Below the pieces are notes generated by a model, which saw only the letters and a list, made by a program, of their open reading frames with translations, was not told the DNA's origin and ran no database searches. A DNA stretch of 64,000 nt from Paracoccaceae bacterium (lineage in GTDB: Bacteria; Pseudomonadota; Alphaproteobacteria; Rhodobacterales; Rhodobacteraceae): positions 42,887 through 106,886 of the forward strand of contig JAABTV010000003.1 in assembly GCA_011389685.1 (NCBI GenBank). The letters are read 5' to 3'. The first letter of the stretch is position 1. Each line of letters opens with the position of its first letter. The position numbers were made by a program, and so were the translations under genes. Below are positions 1 through 8,765 of this stretch, piece by piece.

Positions 1-59
1 TCCGGCTGCCGGGGTGGCGGTTGGGATTTGCCGCGAAAATCGGTTAACGCAGCGCGCGT

Positions 60-115
60 AGACCCGGATTCGCCCGACGCCCGACGAAAGGGCAGCGCCC
101 GACCCGGGGTGGGTG
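60..115. repeat. partial copy of a dispersed intergenic inverted-repeat element
   Basis: This stretch holds CGGATTCG followed by ACGAAAGGGCAGC, the same order of blocks found in reverse complement at the right end of the element near 13922-14056. Only one half is recognisable, and the rest of 1-177 contains no gene. The left flank also has a GAAAATCGGTTAACG block resembling bases near 26720-26755. It is non-coding and its function is unknown. Confidence 0.5.
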
Positions 116-177
116 CGAAGCGCCCCGAGGCCGGGCTTCGGGCAAGGCTGCGTCTGCGGCGTGCGCAGGATGGTTGT

Positions 178-1497
178 TCAGAGCGATGACGCCCAGCGTG
201 GATGCTCGTCATCCACGACGAATGGATGGGCGTGGCGACGCTCCCCCTTGAGGTGGGGGTGGTCGAGCGGGAGGTTGTCGTGAGTGTGTTCGAGGATCTC
301 GGGATCCTGCTTCGGCCAGAAGCGCAGTGCCGCGAGCGCACCGGCGCCCGCCAGCGCGGCAAGGCAACCGAGGGCTGCGACCGGCCCGAACTGCGTCATC
401 AGCCAGCCAGAGAGCGGATAGGTCAGCAGCCAGCACGCGTGGCTGAGAGCGAACTGGGCGGCGAAGAGCGCGGGGCGGTCTTCTGCATGGGCAGAGCGCC
501 GCAGGAGGCGGCCCGACGGCGTGAGGACGGCGGAATAGCCCAGGCCCACCAGCAGCCACGCGCTGAGAAGGATGGGCCAATTGAGGCCAAGGGCTGCGAT
601 TTCTCCGGCCAGCGCCAGGAGTGTCATCACCATGACCGCGGCACCGCCGACCATCACCAGACGATCGGGCGCGCGGTCCAGCAGCCGCGGCAACAATAGC
701 GCCGCGAGCATGGAGCCCGCACCGAAGGCGAACATGCTCCAGGCCAGCGCGCTCTCGGTCAGGCCCAGCGTGCCGCGCACCAGCACAACCGAGTTGACCA
801 GCACCATCGCGCCCGCCGCGGACGCCGCGAGGTTCAACGCCAGCAGGCCCCGAAGGCGCGGCGTGGCGAGGTAGATGCGGATGCCCCGCGTGGTGCGGTC
901 GTAGACGCCCCGCGGTTCGGACGGCTTCGGGCTGGGCAGGAGCACGGAGACCACCAGCAGCGCCGAGGCCGCGAAGCCCGCGACGGTTCCCAGGAAAAGG
1001 GAATTGTAGCTCATCACCGCCAGCAGCAGCGCGGCCAGCGTCGGGCTCGCGATGTTTTCCAGATCATAGGCCAGCCGCGACAGCGACAGCGCGCGGGTGT
1101 AGCGCGCCTCCTCCGGCAAGACATCGGGAATCGTCGCCTGGAAGGTCGGCGTGAAGGCGGCCGAAGCCGATTGAAGAACGAAGATCAGGGCATAGACCTG
1201 CCAGACCTCGGTCACGAAGGGCAGGCACAGCGCCGCGCCGGCCCGGACCACGTCGAGAGCCACGAGGAATGCACGCCGGTTCACCCGGTTGGCAAAGGCC
1301 CCCGCGACCGGCGCGATTCCGACATACGCCACCATCTTGATGGTGAAGACGGTCCCCAGCACCATCGCCGCGCCGTCGCCGGCCAGATCGTAGGCGAGAA
1401 GTCCGAGAGCCACAGTCGCGAGGCCGGTTCCGAGCAACGCGACGACCTGCGCGGCGAAGAGATGGCGATAGGTGCGCTCGGCAAGGATTTCCAGCAT
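178..1497 (-). CDS. MFS efflux transporter with histidine-rich C-terminal tail, probable metal exporter
   Basis: The product is a 439-residue polytopic inner-membrane protein of the major facilitator superfamily, with the usual run of about twelve hydrophobic segments between residues 10 and 395. The last 40 residues are soluble and rich in His and Asp (HTHD, DHPH, HAHP, DDEHP), a tail seen on Ni/Co exporters of the NreB type. It lies 9 nt downstream of a CsoR/RcnR/FrmR-type repressor on the same strand, which supports a metal-inducible efflux operon. The metal is inferred; nickel or cobalt is most likely, but other substrates are possible. Confidence 0.8.
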   Translation of the reverse strand: MLEILAERTYRHLFAAQVVALLGTGLATVALGLLAYDLAGDGAAMVLGTVFTIKMVAYVGIAPVAGAFANRVNRRAFLVALDVVRAGAALCLPFVTEVWQVYALIFVLQSASAAFTPTFQATIPDVLPEEARYTRALSLSRLAYDLENIASPTLAALLLAVMSYNSLFLGTVAGFAASALLVVSVLLPSPKPSEPRGVYDRTTRGIRIYLATPRLRGLLALNLAASAAGAMVLVNSVVLVRGTLGLTESALAWSMFAFGAGSMLAALLLPRLLDRAPDRLVMVGGAAVMVMTLLALAGEIAALGLNWPILLSAWLLVGLGYSAVLTPSGRLLRRSAHAEDRPALFAAQFALSHACWLLTYPLSGWLMTQFGPVAALGCLAALAGAGALAALRFWPKQDPEILEHTHDNLPLDHPHLKGERRHAHPFVVDDEHPRWASSL

Positions 1498-1506
1498 GAA
1501 GTGGTC

Positions 1507-1767
1507 TCAGAGGTATCGGGAAATGGCTTTCAATTCGTCGCGATCGGCCGCCGAATGCTTGGCGTCGAGGCAATGATCCAGGTGATCGTGGATCAAAGCC
1601 CGCTTGGCGTTTGCCACGGCCTTCTCCACCGCCTGCATCTGTTGCGCGATCTCGAGGCAGGGCTTGCCCGTCTCGATCATGTCGATCACGGCGCGAAGAT
1701 GCCCATCGGCGCGCTTCAGCCGGGTGATGAGGGCGGGATGGGTGTCGTGAACATGGAGCATTGTCAT
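1507..1767 (-). CDS. metal- or formaldehyde-sensing transcriptional repressor, CsoR/RcnR/FrmR family
   Basis: This 86-residue all-helical protein matches the DUF156 family. An N-terminal HVHDTHP segment precedes the conserved LKRADGHLRAV helix; Cys37 and the His60-x-His62-xx-His65-Cys66 cluster fall where this family binds its inducer. Extra N-terminal histidines (5, 7, 10) favour an RcnR-like Ni/Co sensor, but Cys37 with His62 is also the FrmR pair. It is first in an operon with the His-tailed MFS exporter and probably represses both genes. ATG at 1765-1767 is used; a second ATG two codons in is possible. Confidence 0.85.
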   Translation of the reverse strand: MTMLHVHDTHPALITRLKRADGHLRAVIDMIETGKPCLEIAQQMQAVEKAVANAKRALIHDHLDHCLDAKHSAADRDELKAISRYL

Positions 1768-1778
1768 GCGAGGACACT

Positions 1779-1796
1779 AACCTCCCCCAGGGGATG
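1779..1796. promoter_or_regulatory. candidate operator of the CsoR/RcnR-type repressor
   Basis: A C-tract followed by a G-tract (CTCCCCCAGGGG, 1782-1793) lies 14 nt upstream of the repressor start codon. RcnR/CsoR/FrmR-family operators are typically G/C-tract palindromes with AT-containing edges, so this is the natural autoregulatory site. No footprint or second copy supports it. Confidence 0.4.
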
Positions 1797-1984
1797 GCAC
1801 AAGGCGGCACGATCAACGTGCTGCGGACTGAAACGAGCAGGCAGGCATGGCAGTGAAACCCTTGCGGACAGTTGGACGGAGTGCGCTTGCGGCGCTTCCT
1901 TGCCTGTCGCTTGGAACAGGTGCGAGAAGTGCAACACGCCATAACGCAGCGCGCGGGGGTGGCGGGTTCGGTGGGGGGAAGGCG

Positions 1985-2058
1985 TGGAGCGGGTGAAGGG
2001 AATCGAACCCTCGTATGCAGCTTGGGAAGCTGCCGTTCTACCATTGAACTACACCCGC
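1985..2058 (-). tRNA. tRNA-Gly (anticodon CCC)
   Basis: The reverse strand folds as a complete cloverleaf. The acceptor stem is GCGGGTG/CACCCGC, the D arm contains AGTTCAATGGTAGAAC, the anticodon stem is GCAGC/GCTGC with loop TTCCCAA (anticodon CCC), the T arm carries GGTTCGATTCC, and CCA is genome-encoded. It reads GGG codons. It sits between the metal-efflux operon and the arsenic operon, both on the same strand. Confidence 0.96.
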
Positions 2059-2111
2059 GGCGCCATCGTGAATACGTCGTCGCGGGTGCGGCTGCAAGTC
2101 AAAATCCGGGC

Positions 2112-3392
2112 TCAGGGCGTGGGGGCTGGAGGATCATGGGGGCGCAGCCGCGCGGCGGCGAGGGCGGAGGCGGCGACCATGAGCGTGGCGGTGGCCAGCA
2201 TCAGGCCAAGCCCGCCCGCCTGATAGGTCAGCCCCGACAGCAGCGTGCCCAGTAGCCGCCCGCCAGCATTGGCCATGTAATAGAAGCCCACATCCATCGT
2301 CACCCGTTCGGCCCTTGAAAAGGCGAGGATCAGGTAGGAATGGAGCGCCGAATTGATCGCGAACAGCGCGCCGAAGACCAGCAGCCCGACGACCAGCGTG
2401 GCGGTGAGCCAGGTCTGGGGTTGCGGTGATGCCAGGGCGGCGGCGGTCAGCACCAGCGGCACCGCGGCGAGCGCCCAGGCCCAGCCCCGCGCCGCCGCGA
2501 TCAGCTCGGATTCGGGGCGGCGGGTGGCGCGCAGGAGCCGCGGCGCGGTCGCCTGCACCGCGCCATAGAGGATGATCCAGAGCGCCATGAACGTGCCGAC
2601 CATGAAGAACGCGGCGCGGTTGCCCTCTGCGCTGCCATCCGAGAGCACGGCGTAGAAATAGACCGGAATGCCGACGACGAACCAGACGTCGCGCGCCCCG
2701 AACAGGGCCACGCGGGCGGCGCTGAGCCAGTTCACGTTGGCGGATGTCGAGAAGACCTGGGCGAATTTCGCGCCCTTTCGCCCGCCCGGCAGGCCCGGCG
2801 GCATGGCCAGCAGGACCGCCACGAGAATGAGGGCAAGGGTTGCCGCCATGGCCAGCACCGCGACGGTGAAACCGAGCGTCGCCAGCAGCGCCGCCCCGAG
2901 CAGGAAGCCCAGCCCCTTGACCGCGTTTTTCGACCCGGTCAGCAGCGCGACCCAGCGGAACAACCCGCCATCGGCGGTGGGGGCGAGGATCTTGACCGCG
3001 GATTTCGCCGACATCTTGGCCAGATCCTTGGCCACGCCCGACACGCCCTGCACCAGCATGACAAAGACCACCGAAACGCCCACCGCCCAGCCCGGATCGA
3101 GCTGCGAAAGCGCCACCAGCGCCAGCACCTGCAAGCCGAGCCCGGCGTAGAGTGTCGAAGTCAGCCCGAACCGCGCCGCGATCCAGCCCGCCGAGAGGTT
3201 GGTGAGCATGCCCGCAATCTCGTAGAGCACGAAGAGCCAGGCCAGTTGCACCGGGGTGAAGCCGAGCCGGTGGAAATGCAGCAGCACCAGCATCCTGAGC
3301 GCGCCATCGGTGAGCATGAAGGCCCAGTAGGCGGCGGTGACGGCGATATAGGCGCCGAGGCCGTCGGGATGGCGGGCCGGGCGGTCGATCAC
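2112..3392 (-). CDS. arsJ: ArsJ, organoarsenical (1-arseno-3-phosphoglycerate) efflux MFS permease
   Basis: This 426-residue MFS membrane protein carries the ArsJ-type middle section ([21 protein letters not shown], then [16 protein letters not shown] around residues 115-165). ArsJ exports 1-arseno-3-phosphoglycerate, which GAPDH makes from arsenate and glyceraldehyde 3-phosphate; the anhydride then hydrolyses outside the cell, giving net arsenate extrusion. The start is GTG at 3390-3392, overlapping the TGA of the GAPDH gene (GTGA), so the two are translationally coupled. It is the last gene of the arsenic operon. Confidence 0.93.
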   Translation of the reverse strand: MIDRPARHPDGLGAYIAVTAAYWAFMLTDGALRMLVLLHFHRLGFTPVQLAWLFVLYEIAGMLTNLSAGWIAARFGLTSTLYAGLGLQVLALVALSQLDPGWAVGVSVVFVMLVQGVSGVAKDLAKMSAKSAVKILAPTADGGLFRWVALLTGSKNAVKGLGFLLGAALLATLGFTVAVLAMAATLALILVAVLLAMPPGLPGGRKGAKFAQVFSTSANVNWLSAARVALFGARDVWFVVGIPVYFYAVLSDGSAEGNRAAFFMVGTFMALWIILYGAVQATAPRLLRATRRPESELIAAARGWAWALAAVPLVLTAAALASPQPQTWLTATLVVGLLVFGALFAINSALHSYLILAFSRAERVTMDVGFYYMANAGGRLLGTLLSGLTYQAGGLGLMLATATLMVAASALAAARLRPHDPPAPTP

Positions 3393-4390
3393 AGCGCGGC
3401 GCCCACCATCAATGCGACATCGACAAGGCGGTGGGCATAGCCCATCTCGTTGTCATACCAGACATAGAGTTTCACCTGGGTGCCGGCGACCACCATGGTC
3501 GAGGGCGCATCGACGATGCCCGAGCGCGGGTCGTTGGTGTAATCGGCGCTGACCAGCGGGCGTTCCTCATAGCCAAGGATGCCAGCCAGCGGTCCGTCGC
3601 GGGCGGCGTCGCGCAGGAGGGCGTTGACCTCGTCGACCGTGGTTTCTCGCGCCATTTCGAAAACGCAGTCGGTGAGCGAGGCATTGAGCAGCGGCACCCG
3701 CACGGCATGGCCGTTGAGCCGGCCTTCGAGTTCGGGATAGATCAGCGTGATCGCGGTGGCGCTGCCGGTGGTGGTGGGAATGAGCGAGTTGAGCGCCGAG
3801 CGCGCCCGGCGCAGATCCTTGGCCGGGCGGTCGACGATGGTTTGCGTGTTGGTCACGTCATGGATCGTGGTGATCGAGCCGTGCCGGATGCCGATCGACT
3901 CGTGCAGGACCTTGACCACCGGCGCGAGGCAGTTGGTGGTGCAGGAGGCGGCGGTCACGATCCGGTGCGCGGCGGGGTCGTATTGGTGCTGGTTCACGCC
4001 ATAGACGATATTGGCGGTGGGACCGTCCTTGACCGGGGCCGAGACCACGAGTTTCTTCACGCCGGCGTCGAAATAGGGGGCGAGTTTCGCCTCGGACTTG
4101 AACACGCCGGTGCAGTCGATCACCACATCGACCCCGTCGAGCGGCAGCTTCGACAGGTCGCCGGTGCCGATGAAGGGCAGCCGCGTGCCGTTGATGCTTA
4201 TGCTCTGCGCGTCATGGTCGAAATCCGCATCCCACCTCCCGTGGACGGTGTCGAATTCCAGCAGATGCGCCTGCATCGCCGCATCGCCCACCGCGTCGTT
4301 GATCCATGCGATGGTGGCGCCACGTTCGAGCAGCGGTTTCAGGGCCAGTTTGCCGACCCGGCCAAGCCCGTTCAGCGCATAGACGGTCAC
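3389..4390 (-). CDS. gap: ArsJ-associated glyceraldehyde-3-phosphate dehydrogenase
   Basis: This is a 333-residue GAPDH with the N-terminal Rossmann motif NGLGRVGK (residues 7-14), catalytic Cys150 in [10 protein letters not shown], and the C-terminal [11 protein letters not shown] block. Next to arsJ, the known role is to use arsenate in place of phosphate, making 1-arseno-3-phosphoglycerate for export, rather than central glycolysis. The start chosen is GTG at 4388-4390, which overlaps the arsC stop codon as GTGA and gives a normal family length; a longer reading extends without GAPDH similarity. Both junctions of this operon use the same overlap. Confidence 0.93.
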   Translation of the reverse strand: MTVYALNGLGRVGKLALKPLLERGATIAWINDAVGDAAMQAHLLEFDTVHGRWDADFDHDAQSISINGTRLPFIGTGDLSKLPLDGVDVVIDCTGVFKSEAKLAPYFDAGVKKLVVSAPVKDGPTANIVYGVNQHQYDPAAHRIVTAASCTTNCLAPVVKVLHESIGIRHGSITTIHDVTNTQTIVDRPAKDLRRARSALNSLIPTTTGSATAITLIYPELEGRLNGHAVRVPLLNASLTDCVFEMARETTVDEVNALLRDAARDGPLAGILGYEERPLVSADYTNDPRSGIVDAPSTMVVAGTQVKLYVWYDNEMGYAHRLVDVALMVGAAL

Positions 4391-5232
4391 GCCGATTCCC
4401 CCGCCTCGGCGCGGCCGATATCGTCCATCGCCTTTTGCAGCGAGATCCGGTCGAGCGACTCCAGCGGCAGTGCGGTGAATGCCCTGATCCGGTTCAGGAG
4501 CGCGCCGTAAGCCTGATGAAACGCAAGGCTTTTCTCGGCGTCGGTGCCTTCGACCTTGACCGGGTCGGGCATGCCCCAATGGGCGCTGACGGGTTGACCG
4601 GACCAGGCCGGGCAATCCTCGTTCGCGGCGCGGTTGCAGACGGTGAAGACGAAGTCGAACTTGGGGGCGTCGGGGCCTTGAAACTCGGCGACGGTCTTGG
4701 CGCGCAGAACCGAGACGTCATGCCCCTTCTGCTTGAGCACTTCGACCGCGAACGGGTTCAGTTCCGAATTGGGTGTCGTGCCTGCGGAATAGGCGTTGAA
4801 CCGTTCGCCGGCCTCCTTGCGCAGGATCGATTCGGCAAAGATCGAGCGGGCGGAGTTTCCGGTGCAGATGAAGAGGACATTGAATTTCGGTGTGGCCATG
4901 GGGTGGGCTCCTGTGAGCGAGGTCAGGGTGAGGGGAGAGCATATTTCGGGACGGCCGCGACAGCAGTCGAGCAGCAGGTGGTCAAGGGTGCGGCGCAGTT
5001 CGGCCATGTCGATGGAATAGCGCAGCGAGGTCGCCTCGCGCCGCTGGATGACCAGCCCGGCGCGCATCAGCGCGTTGAGATAGGCCGACAGCGTCGAGGG
5101 TTTGAGGCCGAGCGCATCGGCCAGCTCGCCCGCGGGCACGTGATCGGGATAGCGCCGCATGAGCAGTCGGAAAATGGCCAGCCGCTGCGGATGGCCAAGG
5201 GTCGAGAGGCGGAGGGTGATCGCATGTTCCAT
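4387..5232 (-). CDS. arsC: ArsR-ArsC fusion: arsenite-responsive repressor joined to arsenate reductase
   Basis: The 281-residue product has two domains. Residues 1-98 are a winged-helix ArsR domain with recognition helix near [12 protein letters not shown] and a C-terminal Cys90-Cys91...Cys98 cluster, like the three-cysteine As(III) site of ArsR proteins that lack the ELCVCDL box. Residues 112-281 are a low-molecular-weight-phosphatase-type ArsC with the P-loop CTGNSARS (Cys123) and the shuttle pair in [11 protein letters not shown]. The ArsC part has its own in-frame ATG with a good ribosome site, so a separate reductase may also be made. It is first in the operon, and its product arsenite would be the inducer. 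Confidence 0.92.
   Translation of the reverse strand: MEHAITLRLSTLGHPQRLAIFRLLMRRYPDHVPAGELADALGLKPSTLSAYLNALMRAGLVIQRREATSLRYSIDMAELRRTLDHLLLDCCRGRPEICSPLTLTSLTGAHPMATPKFNVLFICTGNSARSIFAESILRKEAGERFNAYSAGTTPNSELNPFAVEVLKQKGHDVSVLRAKTVAEFQGPDAPKFDFVFTVCNRAANEDCPAWSGQPVSAHWGMPDPVKVEGTDAEKSLAFHQAYGALLNRIRAFTALPLESLDRISLQKAMDDIGRAEAGESA
4897..4912 (-). promoter_or_regulatory. internal ribosome binding site and ATG for free-standing ArsC
   Basis: Inside the fusion gene, AGGAG (4908-4912 on the minus strand) stands 8 nt before an in-frame ATG (4897-4899, codon 112) that begins [14 protein letters not shown], exactly where ArsC proteins normally start. The fusion's own first ATG has no obvious Shine-Dalgarno sequence. 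This predicts a second product of about 170 residues. Confidence 0.6.
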
Positions 5233-5248
5233 AATTCATGAATAATGG
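5229..5248. promoter_or_regulatory. candidate ArsR operator overlapping the arsR-arsC start codon
   Basis: A 20-bp near-perfect palindrome, CCAT-A-ATTCATGAAT-A-ATGG, has a perfect ATTCATGAAT core and covers the ATG at 5230-5232. ArsR-family repressors bind such AT-rich dyads. Its position over the start codon suggests a very short leader or leaderless transcript; no Shine-Dalgarno sequence is visible upstream. Confidence 0.6.
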
Positions 5249-5375
5249 AAATAAGGATTCGCGCAAGTTCCGTCGGGCGATGTCATGCAATCTTCACAAT
5301 GGCGCGCCGGGGGTCGGGGGGCGCGCGCGAATGTGCCCGGGTGGGACTTCCGGTGCCCTCGCGGCCCAGATGCGA

Positions 5376-5915
5376 TCAGTCCGGGTGGACGTTGCGCAGG
5401 GTGCAGCCGGAGTCCAGGATGACCGCCAGCCAGTTCACATCCGCCTGCATTCCGCGTTCGGCCAGCCAGGCGTCCTGAAGCCGGTAGGCGGGCCGTTCCT
5501 GCGCCGCCGGGCAATTCCAGTCATGCGCCGCCTGGCGGTGGTGGACCAGTTCGTGGAGCAGCGTGCTCACATCCCGGGCATTGCCGGGATCCCATGGCTC
5601 GACCAGCAGGATCTCTTGCCGGGCGCCGTCGTAGAGGCCGCGGAGTCGCCCGGGCTGGATGTGCGATGCCGTGCCGCGCCGCGCGGCCGCCTCGCTTTGG
5701 CTGACAAGCCGGACGCGCGGGGCAGGGGTGCGCCGGTCCCATTTGCTGTGCGCGTCGAGCCAATCGTCGAGGATCGACACCAGCGCCTGCATGGTCCCGG
5801 CACTGCGCCATCGAGCGGCGGGGTCCGGACGGGTTTCGACCTCGGCAGCGGGGTGCGTCGGACAACAGAGGACAAGGGCCGTGGCGAGCGCCACGGCAAG
5901 CCGAATGCGGGGCAT
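5376..5915 (-). CDS. secreted DUF6647-like protein with HExxH-type zinc site
   Basis: The 179-residue product starts with a signal peptide (MPRIRLAVALATALVL, cut near residue 24). A metallopeptidase-like HELVHHRQ motif lies around residue 121, preceded by a YDGARQEILL strand, in the manner of DUF6647 proteins of Rhodobacteraceae. Cysteines near the C-terminus (WNCPAAQERP and DSGCTLRN) could form a disulfide. It is divergent from the LysR gene at 6025. A peptidase role is inferred from the motif only; substrate and partners are unknown. Confidence 0.75.
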   Translation of the reverse strand: MPRIRLAVALATALVLCCPTHPAAEVETRPDPAARWRSAGTMQALVSILDDWLDAHSKWDRRTPAPRVRLVSQSEAAARRGTASHIQPGRLRGLYDGARQEILLVEPWDPGNARDVSTLLHELVHHRQAAHDWNCPAAQERPAYRLQDAWLAERGMQADVNWLAVILDSGCTLRNVHPD

Positions 5916-6024
5916 GGAACCCTCCGGGGCCGGTTCTGTGGTTTGGTGGTCCGATGCTACAGGATCGACCGTTTCGCACCGAATGATTGCTTTTCAACCG
6001 CGATTGAAGCAGGTTCATGGAGAG

Positions 6025-6936
6025 ATGGGACGCAAGTTACCCCCCTTCGCCGCGGTCCGCGCCTTCGAGGCCGCGGCGCGGCATATGTCGGTGAAGGCAG
6101 CGGCGGACGAGCTGTGCCTGACCGCTTCTGCCGTCAGCCACCAGATCAAGGTGCTTGAAGGCTTTCTCGACACCCGGCTTTTCGAAAGGTCCGGCAACCG
6201 GCTGGCGCTGACCCTGACCGGGATGGCCTATGCCGGCAAGCTGACCCGGCTCCTCGACGATTTGCGCGACCAGACCGAGAGGATCAGCGGCGGGGCGGCG
6301 CCCTTGCGGGTGCTGTCGACTCCGGGCTTTGCCGCGCGCTGGCTTGTGCCGCGGCTTTCGCGGTTCGAATTCGCCGAGGACATCCGGTTGCGCGTGTCGA
6401 ACGGGGCGCCGTCGCTCGACTTTGCGACCAACGGTGCCGATGTGGTGATCCAGTGGATGGACCGGCCGACGCCGGGGCTTCTGGTCGAGCCGCTGTTGGA
6501 ATCGACGCGCTATCCGGTGATCTCGCCCGGGCTGAAAGCGCGTGAGAACGTGAACCGGCCCGAAGACCTTCTGCGCCTCACCCTTCTTTATGACGAGACC
6601 GGTGATGCCTGGCCCGAATGGTGCGCTGCGGTCGGTCTCGACCGGTCCGAACTGCCGCCCGGGCCGACCTTGCCGAATTGCGAACTGGCCACGACGATGG
6701 TGGAGCAGGGGCAGGGCGTGGCCCTCGCCTATGACGCGGTGGTGCGCGGAACGCTTGCCTCGGGGCGACTCGAGCGGCTTTTTGATACCGTGACCGGGCC
6801 GGTCGCGATCTATGCGGTGGCCTGTCCGGTCTCCCGCTCCGCAGAGCCCCGGATCGCCGCCTTGCGCCGGTGGCTGCGCGCCGAAGCGCGGGCGGAGGGC
6901 GTGCTGCCCGTGCATGCTCGGCAAATGGCCCTGTAG
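6025..6936 (+). CDS. LysR-family transcriptional regulator (GcvA-like)
   Basis: The 303-residue product has an N-terminal winged helix-turn-helix (LPPFAAVRAFEAAARHMSVK, then AADELCLTASAVSHQIKVLE) and a C-terminal substrate-binding domain beginning near residue 90. The start ATG at 6025 follows GGAGAG closely; upstream in-frame codons carry no LysR similarity. GcvA-like members often control the divergent neighbour, here the signal-peptide zinc protein 109 bp away. The effector is unknown. Confidence 0.88.
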   Translation: MGRKLPPFAAVRAFEAAARHMSVKAAADELCLTASAVSHQIKVLEGFLDTRLFERSGNRLALTLTGMAYAGKLTRLLDDLRDQTERISGGAAPLRVLSTPGFAARWLVPRLSRFEFAEDIRLRVSNGAPSLDFATNGADVVIQWMDRPTPGLLVEPLLESTRYPVISPGLKARENVNRPEDLLRLTLLYDETGDAWPEWCAAVGLDRSELPPGPTLPNCELATTMVEQGQGVALAYDAVVRGTLASGRLERLFDTVTGPVAIYAVACPVSRSAEPRIAALRRWLRAEARAEGVLPVHARQMAL

Positions 6937-7091
6937 CCGGCGGGGTGCCTGCCAGGCGGGCGCTGCGCGGCGACGCAAGGGGGGGCAACCTGCGCTTCAG
7001 GCCAGGCCCACCCTGCTCCGCTGCACGTCCCGGGCCTGTTGCATCGAATTGGGTTCGGTTGCCGCCCGAGCTGAAAGCAGCCCGGGCCGAT

Positions 7092-7424
7092 TGAATTCGA
7101 TCAAACGCGACGCACCCACACCCTATGGCGTATCGCACCAAATCGAATTCGCCCCGCCCGAAACGGCGGCGCAGCCGCCCGGGCAGCACACCATTGCCCG
7201 GCAGGCGGTTTTTCTACGAAGAACCTGCCGGGAGGGGGCCGCCCCGTCGTGCCGGAGGCACGCCTTTGGCGTGACCGGGTGCTTTCGATGGGTTGCGCGT
7301 CGCCCGAAGCAAGGAAGGACGTTGCAAGATAAACTGCCCAACGCTGATGTGGTGAGCACCCGACCGCGGCCATGTGCTGCCCTTTCGTTGGGCATGGGGC
7401 GAATTCGATCAAACGCGGCACGCC
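7092..7424. repeat. dispersed inverted-repeat intergenic element, interrupted copy
   Basis: The 487-bp gap between the convergent LysR and kinase genes (6937-7424) holds no credible gene. It contains CGAATTCGATCAAACGCG in the same orientation at both ends (7094-7111 and 7401-7418), a CGAATTCG...CGGCGGCGCAGCCGCCCGGGCAGCAC block (7144-7189) and a GTGCTGCCCTTTCGTTGGGC block (7373-7392). The latter two blocks are adjacent in the 13922-14056 copy but are separated here by about 165 bp of unrelated sequence. Confidence 0.65.
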
Positions 7425-8726
7425 TTAGCGAGCGATGACGATATCGGCCCTCAGCCCGCCGAGCCTGTCACTCGTTCCCAGCCGGAGCACGCCACCATGG
7501 GCGCGGGCCACGTCGGTCGCGATCGACAGGCCCAGCCCGACGCCCGAGCCGCGGTTCTGGTTGCGCGCCGTGTCGAGCCGGGTGAAGGGGCGGGTTGCCT
7601 CTTCGCGGCTTTCGGGCGGGATGCCGGGGCCGTCATCCTCGACCCGGATGCGCAGCGACTTGTCGGTCAGTTCGACCGAGACCTCGGCGCGGTTGCCATA
7701 GCGCACCGCGTTGGCGACCAGGTTCTCGATCGCGCGCCGGGTGGCCAGCGTCCGCAGAGACACGCTGCCCTCGCCGCTCGCCTGGACGAGGGTGACGGGG
7801 TCGCCCGCACGCTGGCAATCATCGACGATTCGGCGCACCAGGGCGACCGGATCGGTCGGTTCGGTTTCGCCTTCGGAGGCGTCGCGCACGAAACTCAGGA
7901 AGGCATCGAGCAGGCGCTGCATCTCGTCGACATCCTGTTCCAGCGGCGCGCGCTCGTCCTCGTCAAGCAGAGACAGGCCGAGGCGCAGGCGGGTCAGCGG
8001 GGTGCGCAGGTCGTGGCTGACCCCCGAGAGCATCAGCGTGCGTTGTTCGATCTGGCGTTCGAGCCGGGCGCGCATGTCGAGAAAGGCATGGCCGGCGGCC
8101 CGCACCTCGACCGCGCCGGTGGGCCGGTAGGGCACGTGACGGCCCCGCCCGAAGGCTTCGGCGGCGCGGGCAAGCCGTTTGATCGGGCGCAACTGGTTGC
8201 GCATGTAGATGAAGGCGATCACGGTCAGCAGGATGCCGAAGAACAGCATGTTGGCAAACAGCTGATGCGGGTTGCGCGCCGAGACCCTGAGCCGGTCGAA
8301 GCCCAGTTCGAGCGGACCGGCATCGCTTTGGACATAGACCTGCACCCGCTTGTCATCGGGCAGGGCGATGCCGGCGAAACCGGGCAGGCGCGCGCGCATT
8401 TCCTCGCGGATGATCAGCCCCGAGAAATCGTACCAGCGCCGGATGTCGCGCATCGGCAGCGCGCTGTCGTCGAGCTGCCGCACCGTGATCTGCAACCGCT
8501 CGGCCTGATCCGCGGCCCTGTCATAGCCGCTTTCGACCGAGGCGATGACGAGCGCGAGTTCGCGGATCGTGCTCTGGCTCATCTGGCGGGTGACGCCTTC
8601 GAAATGGCGCTGGACGAAGACCACCGAGACGACCAGTTGCAGCAGGACGACCGGCAGGATCAGGATCAGCGCCGCCCGCCCGTAGAGCGAGCGCGGCATA
8701 TAGCGTTTGAGCCATCCGAAAAACAT
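7425..8726 (-). CDS. EnvZ-like sensor histidine kinase without adjacent response regulator
   Basis: This is a 433-residue inner-membrane kinase. Membrane segments at about 17-39 and 159-177 flank a periplasmic sensor domain of about 120 residues. A HAMP region follows, then the H-box GVSHDLRTPLTRLRLGL with phospho-acceptor His238. The ATPase has N-box ENLVANAVRYG, G1 DDGPGIPP and G2 GSGVGLGL. The start is ATG 8724-8726; the open frame runs further upstream but only as the complement of the neighbouring gene. No response regulator lies next to it, so the partner must be encoded elsewhere. It is divergent from the metallo-beta-lactamase gene by 39 bp. Confidence 0.88.
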   Translation of the reverse strand: MFFGWLKRYMPRSLYGRAALILILPVVLLQLVVSVVFVQRHFEGVTRQMSQSTIRELALVIASVESGYDRAADQAERLQITVRQLDDSALPMRDIRRWYDFSGLIIREEMRARLPGFAGIALPDDKRVQVYVQSDAGPLELGFDRLRVSARNPHQLFANMLFFGILLTVIAFIYMRNQLRPIKRLARAAEAFGRGRHVPYRPTGAVEVRAAGHAFLDMRARLERQIEQRTLMLSGVSHDLRTPLTRLRLGLSLLDEDERAPLEQDVDEMQRLLDAFLSFVRDASEGETEPTDPVALVRRIVDDCQRAGDPVTLVQASGEGSVSLRTLATRRAIENLVANAVRYGNRAEVSVELTDKSLRIRVEDDGPGIPPESREEATRPFTRLDTARNQNRGSGVGLGLSIATDVARAHGGVLRLGTSDRLGGLRADIVIAR

Positions 8727-8765
8727 GCCTATTCCTAGCCGGGGAACGAGCGACAAGGAAGAGCG

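Noticed and set aside
6578..7189. minus-strand frame of 203 codons ending over LysR
   Set aside because: Its start lies in the repeat element and the rest is antisense to LysR; a similar N-terminus recurs at 13780-13986 only because the repeat recurs.
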